64,000 bases of DNA, from assembly GCF_009718825.1 (NCBI RefSeq), contig NZ_WNHB01000008.1:1-64000 (forward strand). Reading direction: 5' to 3'. Under the pieces are notes generated by a model. That model saw only the letters and a program-made list of their open reading frames with translations, was not told where the DNA came from and ran no database searches. Origin of the DNA: Terrilactibacillus tamarindi. Lineage in GTDB: Bacteria; Bacillota; Bacilli; Bacillales; Sporolactobacillaceae. Positions 18,083 through 28,770 of this stretch are shown here, in pieces (position 1 is the stretch's first letter; every line of letters begins with the position of its first letter). The position numbers were made by a program, and so were the translations under genes.

Positions 18083-21000
18083 ATGAGTTTTGTACATCTG
18101 CATGTTCACAGTGAATATAGTTTGTTAGATAGTACATGCCGTATTAGGACGTTGGTTGAACGAGCAAAAACAATGGGTTATAAGGCTCTAGCTATAACGG
18201 ATAAACAAACCCTATATGGCACCATTCCGTTCTATAAAGCATGCCTTGAAAATGACATTCATCCTGTTATAGGATTAGAAGTCTATATGGAAGTTGAACA
18301 TGACGTAACAAAAAGAAGAGAAGACTGGCCTGAAGACTATTCCATCGTGCTATTGGCTAAAAATCAACAAGGGTATCGAAACTTAGTTGAAATTAGTTCA
18401 ATTATTCAGCAAAAATCAGTTAAACGCCTAAGTCGCTCTGAACTAGAGACTTATTCTGACGGATTAATAGCTCTATCTTCTGGAGCGAGGGGCATGATTG
18501 GTTCACATTTAATTCAGGGAAGAAAAGAAGAGGCGATGGAAGCTGCAACATGGCTTCATCAAACCTTTCAAAATGATTTTTACCTTGAAGTTCAAAACCA
18601 CGGTGAAGCTTTCGAAAGAGAACTTATGTTGGACTGCGTTAATTATAGTAAATCACATCATATTCCGCTTGTTGCGACAAATGATGTTCATTATCTTGAT
18701 AAAGAGGATGCAAAGGCTTATGACTGTTTGACATGTATACGAACAGGGAGTAAAATTCAAAACTTCGTAAAAAAACATAAATCAACCGAATATTACTTCA
18801 AATCTCAAGAAGAGATGAAAGAGATTTTCGCACATTGCCCAGAGGCCGTAGACCGAACAGAGAAGATTGCTTTTCAATGTCAAGTAAAGTTTGACTTTGA
18901 TACGCTTCAGCTGCCTAAATATAAAACCGAAAGTGCATTTGATGCGGCCTCCTTATTAAGAAAACTATGTATGCGTGGACTGAAGGAAAGGTATAGCCGT
19001 TTAACGGATGCCATTCATGCACGATTGGAAAAAGAACTCGCTATTATTCATGATATGGGCTTTGATGATTACTTTTTAATTGTCTGGGATTTACTTGCTT
19101 ATGCCAGAAAAAATGGAATAGAGCCAGGGCCGGGTAGAGGATCTGCTGCAGGATCCTTAGTTGCCTATTTGTTACATATTACTGATGTTGATCCAATTGA
19201 ATATCAACTTCTTTTTGAACGATTTCTCAATCCTGAACGCGTGACGATGCCAGATATAGATATCGATTTTCCAGATAGAGAACGGGATAAGATGATCTCT
19301 TATGTTAGTCAAAAATATGGCTCGGACCATGTTGCACAAATTATCACATTCGGTACCCTTGCTGCCAAAGCAGCCATACGTGATGTCGGCAAAGTCCTAG
19401 ATATTGATGGCATGACCATGAACAAAGTAGCTAAATGTATCCCATCAAGACCAGGCATAACTCTTCAAAAAGCCATTGAGGAATCCTCAGGGCTTAGGCA
19501 ACTTATTAAACAATCCAAAGAGATAGAGAATCTTTTGTCTTTATCCCAAAAGGTTGAAGGGGTTCCAAGACATTCATCTATTCATGCCGCTGGAGTGGTT
19601 ATAAGCGAAAAACCATTAAAAACACTGGTGCCGGTTCAGCCAGGGCATGATGATGTGATGATAACCCAATTTCCAATGGAGAATCTTGAAGAACTTGGTT
19701 TGTTAAAAATCGATTTTCTAGGGCTCCGGAATTTAACTTTGATACAAGATGTATTGACTTTGATTAAAGATCATACAGGTCAAACGATTGATCTTTCAAC
19801 GATCCCTATGGATGATAGTGAAACGTTTAAAATGCTTTCAGAAGGAGATACAACGGGCGTATTTCAACTTGAATCTGATGGTATGCGAGCTGTATTAAAA
19901 CGACTTCTTCCTAATACTTTTGAAGATATTGTCGCCGTTAATGCATTATACAGACCAGGCCCAATGAACAGTACCCAAGTGTACATTGATTGTAAGCATG
20001 GGAAAAGAGCGGTCCAATATCCTCATCCTGATTTGGCACCAATTTTAAAAATGACCTACGGCGTGATTGTTTATCAAGAGCAAATTATGAGCATCGCGCA
20101 TGTCATGGCAGGGTATTCATTAGGACAAGCTGATATTTTGAGAAGAGCCGTTTCAAAGAAGAAAAGACACATCCTAGATGAACAGAAAGAATCTTTTATC
20201 TTGGGCTGTCAAAAGAACGGTTATACAAAAGAAATTTCAGAGTCCGTTTATGACCTTATTGTACGATTTGCCGACTATGGATTTAATCGCAGTCATGCTG
20301 TTGCTTATAGTCTGATAGCTTATCGAATGGCTTATTTAAAAGTCCATTATCCAAAAGCATTTATAACGTCTCACCTATCTAGTGTGCATCATGATCAAGA
20401 TAAATGTCTTAATGCGATAAATGAAGCAAAACGAAAAGGGATCGCGTTCTTTCCACCTTCTATTAATCATAGTGGTGCTTACTTTACATGGACAGAAGAA
20501 GGTATTCGCATAGGTTTAGGAATAGTCAAAGGCGTGGGGAACAAAGTGGTCCAAGATATCCTCATGAGTAGAAAAAAAGGACCTTTCAAAAACTTATTTG
20601 ACTTTTGCAGGCGTGTCTCATTAAAAAGAGTCAATCGAAAAGCCATTGAATCTCTTATATTTGCTGGAGCAATGGATGAATTTGGTATTGATCGAGCCAT
20701 TCTATTAGCTACACTTGAGAATGCCCTGCACTATTCAGAAAAATACACCCATACAAATGTCGATCAAGTATCATTTGAAATGGAAGAAGTGGAACCGGAG
20801 TATATAGAAGTTCCTCCTCTTTCCAAACATGAGAGAATTGAATATGAAAAAGAGGCCTTAGGGATATTTGTCTCGGCCCATCCGATCGAGCCTTATCGGT
20901 GGCAATTATCGAAACAAATGAGAACGCTTGAATGGGTCAAAAATCAGGCTAATGGAACAACGTTCGTTTTAGCTGTATTAATCGAAAAATGCAAACACGT

Positions 21001-21451
21001 ACGAACAAAAAAAGGACAAATGATGTCTTTTTTAACATTAAGCGATGAAACAGGTCAGATAGAAGCGGTTTGTTTTCCGAATGTTCATGAGGAAAATACC
21101 CGATTCATTCAAAAGGGACAACTCCTTATAGTTAAAGGACTACTAGAAATCGATCAAAATGAGAAAAAACTCATTGTGAAGCAAATGATGGAGTTAGAAC
21201 GCTATATTCAATCACGTCTAGCAAGTGTATTTATAAGAATTGATGAGGAACACGAAAATAATTCAATATTAAAGCACTTACATGACGTATTACAATTGCA
21301 TCCTGGCACTCATCCTGTTATTATTCACTATGGTCGATCAGGAAAAACAGTTCAACTGCCTGATCAATACCGTCTAAATATCGAAAAGTCAACCTTAAAT
21401 AAGCTAAAAAACATCATTGGTCATAAAAATGTAATTATTAAATCCATATAA
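18083..21451 (+). CDS. dnaE: DNA polymerase III alpha subunit DnaE
   Basis: DnaE is the second replicative polymerase of low-GC Gram-positives and extends RNA primers before hand-off to PolC. The 1122-residue protein has an N-terminal PHP domain (HLHVHSEYSLLDS), the polymerase palm with catalytic aspartates in MPDIDIDFPDRERD near residue 387, the GPGRGSAAGSLVAYLL motif near 352, a helix-hairpin-helix region near 790-880 and a C-terminal OB fold (about 960-1040). It lacks the 3'-5' exonuclease of PolC. ATG 18083 follows GGAAAGGAGG. An upstream in-frame start at 18023 lies inside the repeat and is not credible. Confidence 0.96.
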   Translation: MSFVHLHVHSEYSLLDSTCRIRTLVERAKTMGYKALAITDKQTLYGTIPFYKACLENDIHPVIGLEVYMEVEHDVTKRREDWPEDYSIVLLAKNQQGYRNLVEISSIIQQKSVKRLSRSELETYSDGLIALSSGARGMIGSHLIQGRKEEAMEAATWLHQTFQNDFYLEVQNHGEAFERELMLDCVNYSKSHHIPLVATNDVHYLDKEDAKAYDCLTCIRTGSKIQNFVKKHKSTEYYFKSQEEMKEIFAHCPEAVDRTEKIAFQCQVKFDFDTLQLPKYKTESAFDAASLLRKLCMRGLKERYSRLTDAIHARLEKELAIIHDMGFDDYFLIVWDLLAYARKNGIEPGPGRGSAAGSLVAYLLHITDVDPIEYQLLFERFLNPERVTMPDIDIDFPDRERDKMISYVSQKYGSDHVAQIITFGTLAAKAAIRDVGKVLDIDGMTMNKVAKCIPSRPGITLQKAIEESSGLRQLIKQSKEIENLLSLSQKVEGVPRHSSIHAAGVVISEKPLKTLVPVQPGHDDVMITQFPMENLEELGLLKIDFLGLRNLTLIQDVLTLIKDHTGQTIDLSTIPMDDSETFKMLSEGDTTGVFQLESDGMRAVLKRLLPNTFEDIVAVNALYRPGPMNSTQVYIDCKHGKRAVQYPHPDLAPILKMTYGVIVYQEQIMSIAHVMAGYSLGQADILRRAVSKKKRHILDEQKESFILGCQKNGYTKEISESVYDLIVRFADYGFNRSHAVAYSLIAYRMAYLKVHYPKAFITSHLSSVHHDQDKCLNAINEAKRKGIAFFPPSINHSGAYFTWTEEGIRIGLGIVKGVGNKVVQDILMSRKKGPFKNLFDFCRRVSLKRVNRKAIESLIFAGAMDEFGIDRAILLATLENALHYSEKYTHTNVDQVSFEMEEVEPEYIEVPPLSKHERIEYEKEALGIFVSAHPIEPYRWQLSKQMRTLEWVKNQANGTTFVLAVLIEKCKHVRTKKGQMMSFLTLSDETGQIEAVCFPNVHEENTRFIQKGQLLIVKGLLEIDQNEKKLIVKQMMELERYIQSRLASVFIRIDEEHENNSILKHLHDVLQLHPGTHPVIIHYGRSGKTVQLPDQYRLNIEKSTLNKLKNIIGHKNVIIKSI

Positions 21452-21792
21452 GCCTTTTATTTAAATTTTATCTTCTGATATAATAGTGTAGTTTAGTAAA
21501 GGTTGTTTTCATATTTATAGATTATTTTCTTTCTATTTATGTTATGGTCATGTTATGCCTATTCATTGTTTTCTCTTTTTAGGCTTTATTCGTATGTACA
21601 CCTCCTACACAGATAAAAATAAAAGGGCGGAATCATTAAGCAGATCCATCTCTTTAACTTTGTTCTGTTTTTACAGGACAAGCGAATTGAATGATCTCTT
21701 GACAAAGTCCTGCAAAATAGAGAATAGCAATGTTTATTATAAGGCATATGACAGAAAAAACGATTATTTAAAAGATTAGAGGGTGTATCTAT
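21452..21792. other. Intergenic region before accDA with candidate promoter
   Basis: About 340 bp. TATAAT at 21479-21484 is preceded by TG (an extended -10) with a poor -35. A TTGACA at 21699-21704 has no matching -10. An imperfect hairpin of about 11 bp with a 27-nt loop (21669-21718, ACAGGAC with GTCCTG) contains that TTGACA. A 74-codon frame at 21555-21779 has no ribosome binding site or family features. malS, expected here in B. subtilis, is absent. Confidence 0.4.
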
Positions 21793-22665
21793 TTGTTAAA
21801 GGACTTTTTTATAAAAAAGAAAAAGTACGCAACCGTTCCCTCCACGAAATCAAAAATTGGCGTACCTGAAGGCATTATGAAGAAATGCCCAAGTTGTAAA
21901 AAAATCATGTATGCCAAAGAGCTTCAAAAATATTTATATGTTTGCCAATCATGTGGTTATCATTATCCCGTGAGTGCTTTTGAAAGAATTGAGATGCTTC
22001 TTGATCCAGAATCATTCATTCCTTTCGATCAAGACTTAGTCTCAAAGAACCCACTCGATTTTCCAAATTATCTGGAGAAATTAGAGAAAGATAAGGAAAA
22101 GTCGGGTCTTAATGAAGCGGTGGTCACGGGAAAAGGGAAAATAGAGGGATATGAAACGGCTTTGGCTATTATGGATTCAAACTTCAGAATGGGGAGCATG
22201 GGTTCCGTTGTCGGAGAAAAGATTACAAGAGCGATTGAATACGCTATGGATCATCGTCTCCCTATCATTATTTTCTCCGCATCTGGAGGAGCGCGTATGC
22301 AAGAAGGAATCCTTAGCCTTATGCAAATGGCTAAAACAAGCGCTGTTCTCAAACAATTTAGCCTTGCTGGCGGATTATTCATTTCTTATATGACACACCC
22401 AACAACAGGTGGTGTCACAGCTAGTTTTGCCTCATTGGGTGACTATAATTTCGCTGAACCAGGTGCTTTAATCGGATTTGCTGGTAGACGAATTATTGAA
22501 CAAACGATTCGTGAAGAATTACCAGATGATTTTCAGAAAGCTGAATTTCTTTTAGAGCATGGGCAACTCGATAAGGTCATTCCACGAAGCAAGATGAAAG
22601 AAACCTTAGCAACTGTTCTATCAATTCACACTAAAGGAGGTGATGAACAGTGGCACCGGGATTAG
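21793..22665 (+). CDS. accD: Acetyl-CoA carboxylase carboxyltransferase subunit beta AccD
   Basis: AccD with AccA moves the carboxyl group from carboxybiotin to acetyl-CoA, making malonyl-CoA for fatty acid synthesis. The 290-residue protein has a four-cysteine zinc ribbon (Cys32, Cys35, Cys51, Cys54) and a crotonase-fold carboxyltransferase domain with [12 protein letters not shown] and [10 protein letters not shown]. The start is TTG 21793 after GAGGGTG. Its end overlaps accA by 16 nt, so the subunits are translationally coupled. Confidence 0.97.
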   Translation: MLKDFFIKKKKYATVPSTKSKIGVPEGIMKKCPSCKKIMYAKELQKYLYVCQSCGYHYPVSAFERIEMLLDPESFIPFDQDLVSKNPLDFPNYLEKLEKDKEKSGLNEAVVTGKGKIEGYETALAIMDSNFRMGSMGSVVGEKITRAIEYAMDHRLPIIIFSASGGARMQEGILSLMQMAKTSAVLKQFSLAGGLFISYMTHPTTGGVTASFASLGDYNFAEPGALIGFAGRRIIEQTIREELPDDFQKAEFLLEHGQLDKVIPRSKMKETLATVLSIHTKGGDEQWHRD

Positions 22666-23630
22666 AATTTGAAAAGCCAATCAATGAATTAAAGGCAAAA
22701 ATAAAAGAACTTAATCAATTTATGGATGAAAAAGGGATTGACTTAACGGATGAATTGAATCATCTAAAGAAGCGTCTCGACGAGGTGGAAAAAGACACGT
22801 ATAGTCATATGACACCTTGGGATCGTGTACAAATCGCGAGACACATGGAACGTCCAACGACACTTGATTATATTTCTTTTCTTTTTACAGACTTTATCGA
22901 ATGTCATGGTGACCGATTATATGGCGATGATGCGGCTATGGTTGGTGGCATTGCTAGATATCGGGGACTTCCTGTGACGATCATCGGTGAACAGCGTGGA
23001 CGTGATACTAAAGAGAATCTAAAAAGAAACTTTGGTATGCCACAGCCAGAGGGTTACCGGAAAGCCTTACGTTTGATGAAACAAGCCGAGAAATTCAATC
23101 GTCCTATCGTTACATTTATTGATACAAAAGGCGCGTTTCCTGGAAAAACGGCTGAAGAGCGTGGACAAGGCGAAGCTATTGCAAGAAACTTGCTTGAAAT
23201 GGCTGGACTTAAAGTTCCTATCGTCTGTATCGTGATTGGTGAAGGGGCAAGTGGTGGAGCACTTGCGATTGGTGTTGGCGATCAAATTCTAATGCTAGAG
23301 AATTCATGGTACTCTGTTATTTCTCCTGAAAGTGCAGCTGCACTTTTATGGAAAGATGCAAGTCAAGCTGAACGAGCTGCACAAACGATGAAAATCACAG
23401 CACCAGACTTAAAAGAGTTTGGTATTGTAGATAAAGTTATTCCGGAAGTTTTAGGTGGTGCACATCATGATCCCAAAACTCAAGCCAATATTATTGATGA
23501 ATACCTTAAAGATGCACTATCATCACTTATTCAACTGAATGGTGACGAATTGGTTCATCGGAGATTAGAGAAGTATCGTGCCATTGGTGATTATTCTCTT
23601 GTTAAGGGTAACATCTTAAGCGAGAAGTGA
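22650..23630 (+). CDS. accA: Acetyl-CoA carboxylase carboxyltransferase subunit alpha AccA
   Basis: This is the partner of AccD in the alpha2beta2 carboxyltransferase. The 326-residue protein begins with a helical N-terminal domain (about 1-90) and has the conserved [20 protein letters not shown] near 110, the CoA-binding [15 protein letters not shown] near 197, and [15 protein letters not shown] near 222. The start is GTG 22650, eight bases after a near-perfect ribosome binding site (AAAGGAGGTGAT) located inside accD. Confidence 0.97.
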   Translation: MAPGLEFEKPINELKAKIKELNQFMDEKGIDLTDELNHLKKRLDEVEKDTYSHMTPWDRVQIARHMERPTTLDYISFLFTDFIECHGDRLYGDDAAMVGGIARYRGLPVTIIGEQRGRDTKENLKRNFGMPQPEGYRKALRLMKQAEKFNRPIVTFIDTKGAFPGKTAEERGQGEAIARNLLEMAGLKVPIVCIVIGEGASGGALAIGVGDQILMLENSWYSVISPESAAALLWKDASQAERAAQTMKITAPDLKEFGIVDKVIPEVLGGAHHDPKTQANIIDEYLKDALSSLIQLNGDELVHRRLEKYRAIGDYSLVKGNILSEK

Positions 23631-23697
23631 TAAAGACAATCTAAGGTAGATGTTGGGAAAAATCTAGATTGTTTAGCTTTAATTTTGGGAATGATAG

Positions 23698-24762
<1,065 letters not shown>

Positions 24763-24781
24763 TTAACGGAGGTTTTATGAT

Positions 24782-26209
24782 ATGAAAAAAACAAAAATAG
24801 TTTGTACGATTGGACCAGCTAGTGAAAGCGTAGATAAACTTGTCGAATTAATTAATGCAGGAATGAACGTAGCACGTTTAAATTTCTCCCATGGTGACCA
24901 TGACGAACACCGTGCAAGAATTGAAAATATCCGTGAAGCCATAAAAATCACTGGTAAAGACGTCGCTTTACTACTCGATACAAAAGGCCCAGAAATCCGT
25001 ACAGGTGATATGGCTACAAAAGAAGTTCTTCTTGAAAAAGGAACAAACGTGACTGTATCAATGGAACCTGTGTTAGGAACAAAAGAAAAATTCTCTGTTA
25101 CATACACAGACCTTGTTAATGATGTCAATGTAGGATCAAAAATTCTTTTAGATGATGGTCTTGTTGAACTAGAAGTTACAGGTAAAAGTGACTCTGAAAT
25201 CTATACAACTGTATTAAATACAGGAATTCTTAAAAGTAAAAAAGGGGTTAACGTTCCTAACGTTAGCGTAAATCTCCCAGGTATTACTGAAAAAGATGCA
25301 AATGATATTATTTTCGGTATCGGCGAAGGCATTGAATTTATCGCTGCTTCTTTCGTACGTCGTCCTTCAGACGTTCTAGATATTCGTAATCTCCTTAAAG
25401 AGCAAAATGCTGAACACATCCATATCTTGCCTAAAATTGAAAACCAAGAAGGTGTAGATAACCTCGACGCTATTCTTGAAGTATCTGACGGCTTAATGGT
25501 AGCTCGTGGTGATCTTGGTGTTGAAATTCCACCAGAAGATGTACCATTGGTTCAAAAAGAAATGATCAAAAAATGTAATACTTTAGGAAAACCAGTTATT
25601 ACAGCAACTCAAATGTTGGATTCTATGCAACGCAATCCTCGTCCAACTCGTGCCGAAGCAAGTGACGTAGCCAATGCGATCTTTGATGGTACAGATGCTA
25701 TTATGCTTTCTGGTGAAACGGCTGCCGGTGACTGGCCTGTAGAAGCTGTTACAACAATGAAAAATATTGCTGAAAAAACAGAAACTGGTCTCGACTACGC
25801 TGCAATGCTTAATCGTTTAAGTAAAGAAAGTGATACAACAGTCACTGATGCTATTGGTCAAGCTGTTGCCCATACTGCTTTAAACCTTAAAGTAGCAGCG
25901 ATCGTTACATCGACAGTTAGTGGACATACAGCTCGTGTTGTTTCAAGATATCGTCCTGAAGCACCAATTATTGCCGTAACGAGCGATGAACACGTTGCTA
26001 AAAAACTTTCTCTTGCTTTCGGTGTATTACCAGTATTGTCTGAACCAACTGAAACAACAGACGATATGCTTCGAATTGCTGAGAAAAAAGCGCTTGAATC
26101 TGGTTTAGTGAAAGAAGGAGACGTTATCGTCATTTCAGCTGGTGTACCAGTATCAAAACCAGGTACAACGAACTTAATGCAAGTGCACGTAGTTGGAAGC
26201 AACAGCTAA
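24782..26209 (+). CDS. pyk: Pyruvate kinase, short form without extra C-terminal domain
   Basis: Pyruvate kinase makes pyruvate and ATP from phosphoenolpyruvate. The 475-residue protein has TIGPASES at the N-terminus, substrate-binding [10 protein letters not shown] near residue 39, the metal/PEP motif [15 protein letters not shown] near 215, and [12 protein letters not shown] near 240. It stops after the C domain (VHVVGSNS), whereas Bacillus and Geobacillus enzymes carry about 110 more residues resembling a PEP-utiliser domain. The DNA downstream does not encode that domain, so this is a real short form. ATG 24782 follows GGAGG. Confidence 0.96.
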   Translation: MKKTKIVCTIGPASESVDKLVELINAGMNVARLNFSHGDHDEHRARIENIREAIKITGKDVALLLDTKGPEIRTGDMATKEVLLEKGTNVTVSMEPVLGTKEKFSVTYTDLVNDVNVGSKILLDDGLVELEVTGKSDSEIYTTVLNTGILKSKKGVNVPNVSVNLPGITEKDANDIIFGIGEGIEFIAASFVRRPSDVLDIRNLLKEQNAEHIHILPKIENQEGVDNLDAILEVSDGLMVARGDLGVEIPPEDVPLVQKEMIKKCNTLGKPVITATQMLDSMQRNPRPTRAEASDVANAIFDGTDAIMLSGETAAGDWPVEAVTTMKNIAEKTETGLDYAAMLNRLSKESDTTVTDAIGQAVAHTALNLKVAAIVTSTVSGHTARVVSRYRPEAPIIAVTSDEHVAKKLSLAFGVLPVLSEPTETTDDMLRIAEKKALESGLVKEGDVIVISAGVPVSKPGTTNLMQVHVVGSNS

Positions 26210-26271
26210 TTCAGAAAGTCAATAGGCGTATGATCCCAGATCTTTAACATTTTTGGGGACTCATGCTATAG

Positions 26272-26313
26272 TTAAGGGAGGATGCTTTTTGCATCTTCCC
26301 TTAAATTTTTTTA
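26272..26313 (+). terminator. Intrinsic terminator of pfkA-pyk
   Basis: A 14-bp stem with one G-T pair (26272-26285 with 26291-26304), loop TTTTT, and a long T-tract. It ends 17 bp before the thioesterase start. Confidence 0.93.
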
Positions 26314-26329
26314 TTGGATGGTGTTTGCC

Positions 26330-26749
26330 ATGTCTTCATCAAAAACGGAAATCACGGTCAGATATAATGAAACAGATCAAATGGGTATTGTTCACCATAG
26401 CAATTACATTAATTACTTTGAAGTTGCAAGATGTGATTTCATTCATTTAATTGGACAAACATATAAAAATCTCGAAGCCATGGGTTTTATGCTTCCCGTG
26501 TTACACGTTGACTGTCACTACCGCTCTCCAGCAAAATATGATGACCAAGTCATCATAGAAACCAAGATCAAGGAGTACAACGGTGTTCGAATGACTTTTG
26601 AATATGTTGCCTATCGAAAGGAAGATGAAACCGTACTTGTACATGGTTCAACTTCTCATTGTTGGACTGACAAGAATCTTAAACCAATAGCATTAAAGAA
26701 AAGCTCACCTGAATTGCATGAGCAACTACTACAGATGATGAAGGATTAA
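26330..26749 (+). CDS. Acyl-CoA thioesterase of the 4-hydroxybenzoyl-CoA thioesterase / YbgC type
   Basis: A hot-dog-fold thioesterase of 139 residues. The family motif is clear: VRYNETDQMGIVHHSNYINYFEVAR with the catalytic-type aspartate, followed by CHYRSPAKYDDQVIIET. The physiological acyl-CoA is unknown. I choose ATG 26330, close after GGATGGTG. The open frame extends further upstream only into the pyk terminator. It probably forms a pair with fxsA, whose ATG follows one base after its stop. Confidence 0.85.
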   Translation: MSSSKTEITVRYNETDQMGIVHHSNYINYFEVARCDFIHLIGQTYKNLEAMGFMLPVLHVDCHYRSPAKYDDQVIIETKIKEYNGVRMTFEYVAYRKEDETVLVHGSTSHCWTDKNLKPIALKKSSPELHEQLLQMMKD

Positions 26750-26750
26750 T

Positions 26751-27137
26751 ATGATGACGCTAAAAAAATGGCTCCTGCTTCTTTTTCTCTTGCCTATTTG
26801 TGATATCATTCTGGTTATATTCATTAGCCATGCCATTGGTTTTTTATCTACTTTGCTATTACTCGTTACTTCTTTTCTGTCGGGCATCTGGCTCATTAAA
26901 CGTAAAGGAACACAAGTTTTTCGCTCCTTTCAACGGGAAATTCATGAACGACGGGTTCCAAATGATTCTTTATTCGATAGTCTATTTATTATTCTCGGGG
27001 GTCTTTTGTTAATTATACCGGGGTTTTTATCCGATATTCTTGCGTTCCTTATGTTAGTTCCCCCATCTCGAGCGGTCATAAAGCGAAAATTAGCAAGGTG
27101 GCTTCGTGAACGTTTTACCTTCTATCGACGTTATTAG
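26751..27137 (+). CDS. fxsA: FxsA family membrane protein
   Basis: FxsA proteins are small cytoplasmic-membrane proteins; the E. coli member affects phage T7 exclusion but the general role is unknown. The 128-residue protein shows hydrophobic segments at about 7-45 (LLLLFLLPICDIILVIF and IGFLSTLLLLVTSFLSGIWLI) and at 76-104, with the typical LLIIPGFLSDILAFLMLVPPSR motif. The start is ATG 26751 or 26754 after AAGGA. It converges on ytvI with a 9-bp gap, and pyk-fxsA proximity is common in Bacillales. Confidence 0.88.
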   Translation: MMTLKKWLLLLFLLPICDIILVIFISHAIGFLSTLLLLVTSFLSGIWLIKRKGTQVFRSFQREIHERRVPNDSLFDSLFIILGGLLLIIPGFLSDILAFLMLVPPSRAVIKRKLARWLRERFTFYRRY

Positions 27138-27146
27138 AGAGCGATG

Positions 27147-28295
27147 TTATTTATAAGGATCATCTTGATAGCCAATAATATAATTCCAAATGTCTCTCAC
27201 CACATGCGTCGTAATAAGTGCTTTAACAATAACCACCGTTACAGGGCCTAGAATAAGCCCAAGAAAGCCGAAAAGCTGAAAGCCGATAAAAAGTGAGATT
27301 AAGGTTGCAAGTGGATCTATCCCAATGGCATCTGATATCACTTTTGGTTCCATTAACTGTCTTTGAATAATCACAATGGCAAACAAGAGACACAGTCCGA
27401 TACTTAATGAATAGTTTCCCATTAAGAAACAATATAAGATCCAAGGTATGAAAATAAAACTAGTCCCTAAATAAGGGATCAGATCGATTAGCCCAATCAT
27501 TAAGGAAATCGAAAAGGCATGTTCGACATGAAGAGCAAAAAGACCAATAAAGACAATGACAGCTGTAATTGATATAAGGATACATTGGGCTCTTATAAAA
27601 CCGACCAGAGCGTCTTTTAGCTCCGCATATATTTTAATGATATGGTGATCAATTTTAGGTGTCGTAATGACGTGTACATAACGTGCAAATCGATTCCAAT
27701 CTTTTGATATGAAAAAAGTAGCAAGAAAAATAATAATCGCCGTTGCTAATATACTCGGCAAAGAAATGATAAAGTGCCCTAAACCGTTGATTAACTTGGA
27801 CCCTATATCCGCAATGGTTATGGCACTTTTTTGACTAATAAGTTGAATATTATGTTCAATTGCCAATTGTTGTGATTGAGACAGTGCCTGATAGTAGTGT
27901 GTTGTTCTTTCCCAAATAGGTAGTATATGTAAGAAGAAAAGATCTTGTATCGATTGAATTAATAGTTTTATATGTAAGGGCAGCATATGATTTAAATACG
28001 TTAGACCACTCATCACTTGAAAAGCAAGCAATATGATAAGGCAAGTCATGACTCCGAACATTATAATAAGAACCATTAATGTAGCTAATCCTCTAGGGCA
28101 TCTCACCTTCCTCTCAAAAAAAGACACCATTGGATTCAACAAAAATGATAATACAAAAGCGATAATAAATGGATAGGCGAATTTAGTAAAGATTAAGAAA
28201 AGTAAACCAATACATATGAATATAATTAAAATAAAAAGGGCCCGCATTCCTATAGCTGCAAACTTGATCAATGGATTTATCTTGTTTGAATGCAT
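27147..28295 (-). CDS. ytvI: AI-2E transporter family / sporulation protein YtvI
   Basis: A 382-residue polytopic membrane protein of the AI-2E transporter (UPF0118) superfamily. About seven or eight hydrophobic segments are visible, with the characteristic loop and C-terminal IGLIDLIPYLGTSFIFIPW and FLGLILGPVTVVIVKAL. YtvI members are annotated as sporulation integral membrane proteins, but their substrate is not established. ATG 28295 follows AAGGAGGGG. It is transcribed away from citZ and towards fxsA. Confidence 0.85.
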   Translation of the reverse strand: MHSNKINPLIKFAAIGMRALFILIIFICIGLLFLIFTKFAYPFIIAFVLSFLLNPMVSFFERKVRCPRGLATLMVLIIMFGVMTCLIILLAFQVMSGLTYLNHMLPLHIKLLIQSIQDLFFLHILPIWERTTHYYQALSQSQQLAIEHNIQLISQKSAITIADIGSKLINGLGHFIISLPSILATAIIIFLATFFISKDWNRFARYVHVITTPKIDHHIIKIYAELKDALVGFIRAQCILISITAVIVFIGLFALHVEHAFSISLMIGLIDLIPYLGTSFIFIPWILYCFLMGNYSLSIGLCLLFAIVIIQRQLMEPKVISDAIGIDPLATLISLFIGFQLFGFLGLILGPVTVVIVKALITTHVVRDIWNYIIGYQDDPYK

Positions 28296-28469
28296 GCTTC
28301 CCCTCCTTCAAGCCAAACCAAAATGAAAAATGAAATCACGAGTCCATTCATATAGGTACGCTTATCTAAAATGTAGTTTAAAAAAGATAAAATATACCTA
28401 CTTTCTTGTAAAATAAACGTTTTCTATAATTCTTGATTTTATGTATCAATAAAATGTTTTCGAAAAAGT

Positions 28470-28498
28470 TTCACAAATCCAATTTTAACGTTTATAAT
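28470..28498 (+). promoter_or_regulatory. Sigma-A promoter of citZ
   Basis: TTCACA (28470-28475) and TATAAT (28493-28498) are separated by exactly 17 bp. The transcript would have a leader of about 265 nt before citZ. Confidence 0.7.
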
Positions 28499-28507
28499 TA
28501 ATTAATA

Positions 28508-28542
28508 TACTCCATGTAATGAAATTGAGTACTCTATGTAAT
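28508..28542 (+). repeat. Paired 13-bp direct repeats next to the citZ start site
   Basis: TACTCCATGTAAT (28508-28520) and TACTCTATGTAAT (28530-28542) differ at one base and are offset by 22 bp, two helical turns. They lie at about +4 to +38 of the predicted transcript, a place where a bound repressor would block transcription. I do not recognise the regulator. Confidence 0.55.
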
Positions 28543-28571
28543 AAGCAATACCTTACTTTTTTTATCCGCTC

Positions 28572-28613
28572 CGTAAGACTCCATATCAATGAATGTAGAT
28601 GGAGGTTAACGGA
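28572..28613 (+). other. Imperfect hairpin in the citZ leader
   Basis: CCGT and ACTCCAT pair with ATGGAGGT and ACGG across a 14-nt loop. The arms are imperfect and no T-tract follows, so it is not an ordinary terminator. The rest of the 470-bp ytvI-citZ gap shows no other recognisable element. Confidence 0.35.
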
Positions 28614-28770
28614 TCCTTAATTATTCATTTCTGTGGTTTGTGAAAGCACACTACACATAATGGTGATAACAATACAAGTTAAAAAAAACCAGGTTCTGTA
28701 TCATAGCGTTATTATTTAACTGTTTTCACAAGCAATGGAACATAAAACTAATGAAAGCAGGGAGTTGAAG

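Noticed and set aside
21555-21779. 74-codon open frame before accD
   Set aside because: No ribosome binding site, no family features, and the region looks like a leader; composition resembles intergenic DNA.
26282-26329. Longer N-terminus of the thioesterase
   Set aside because: The extension is encoded by the pyk terminator hairpin and T-tract.
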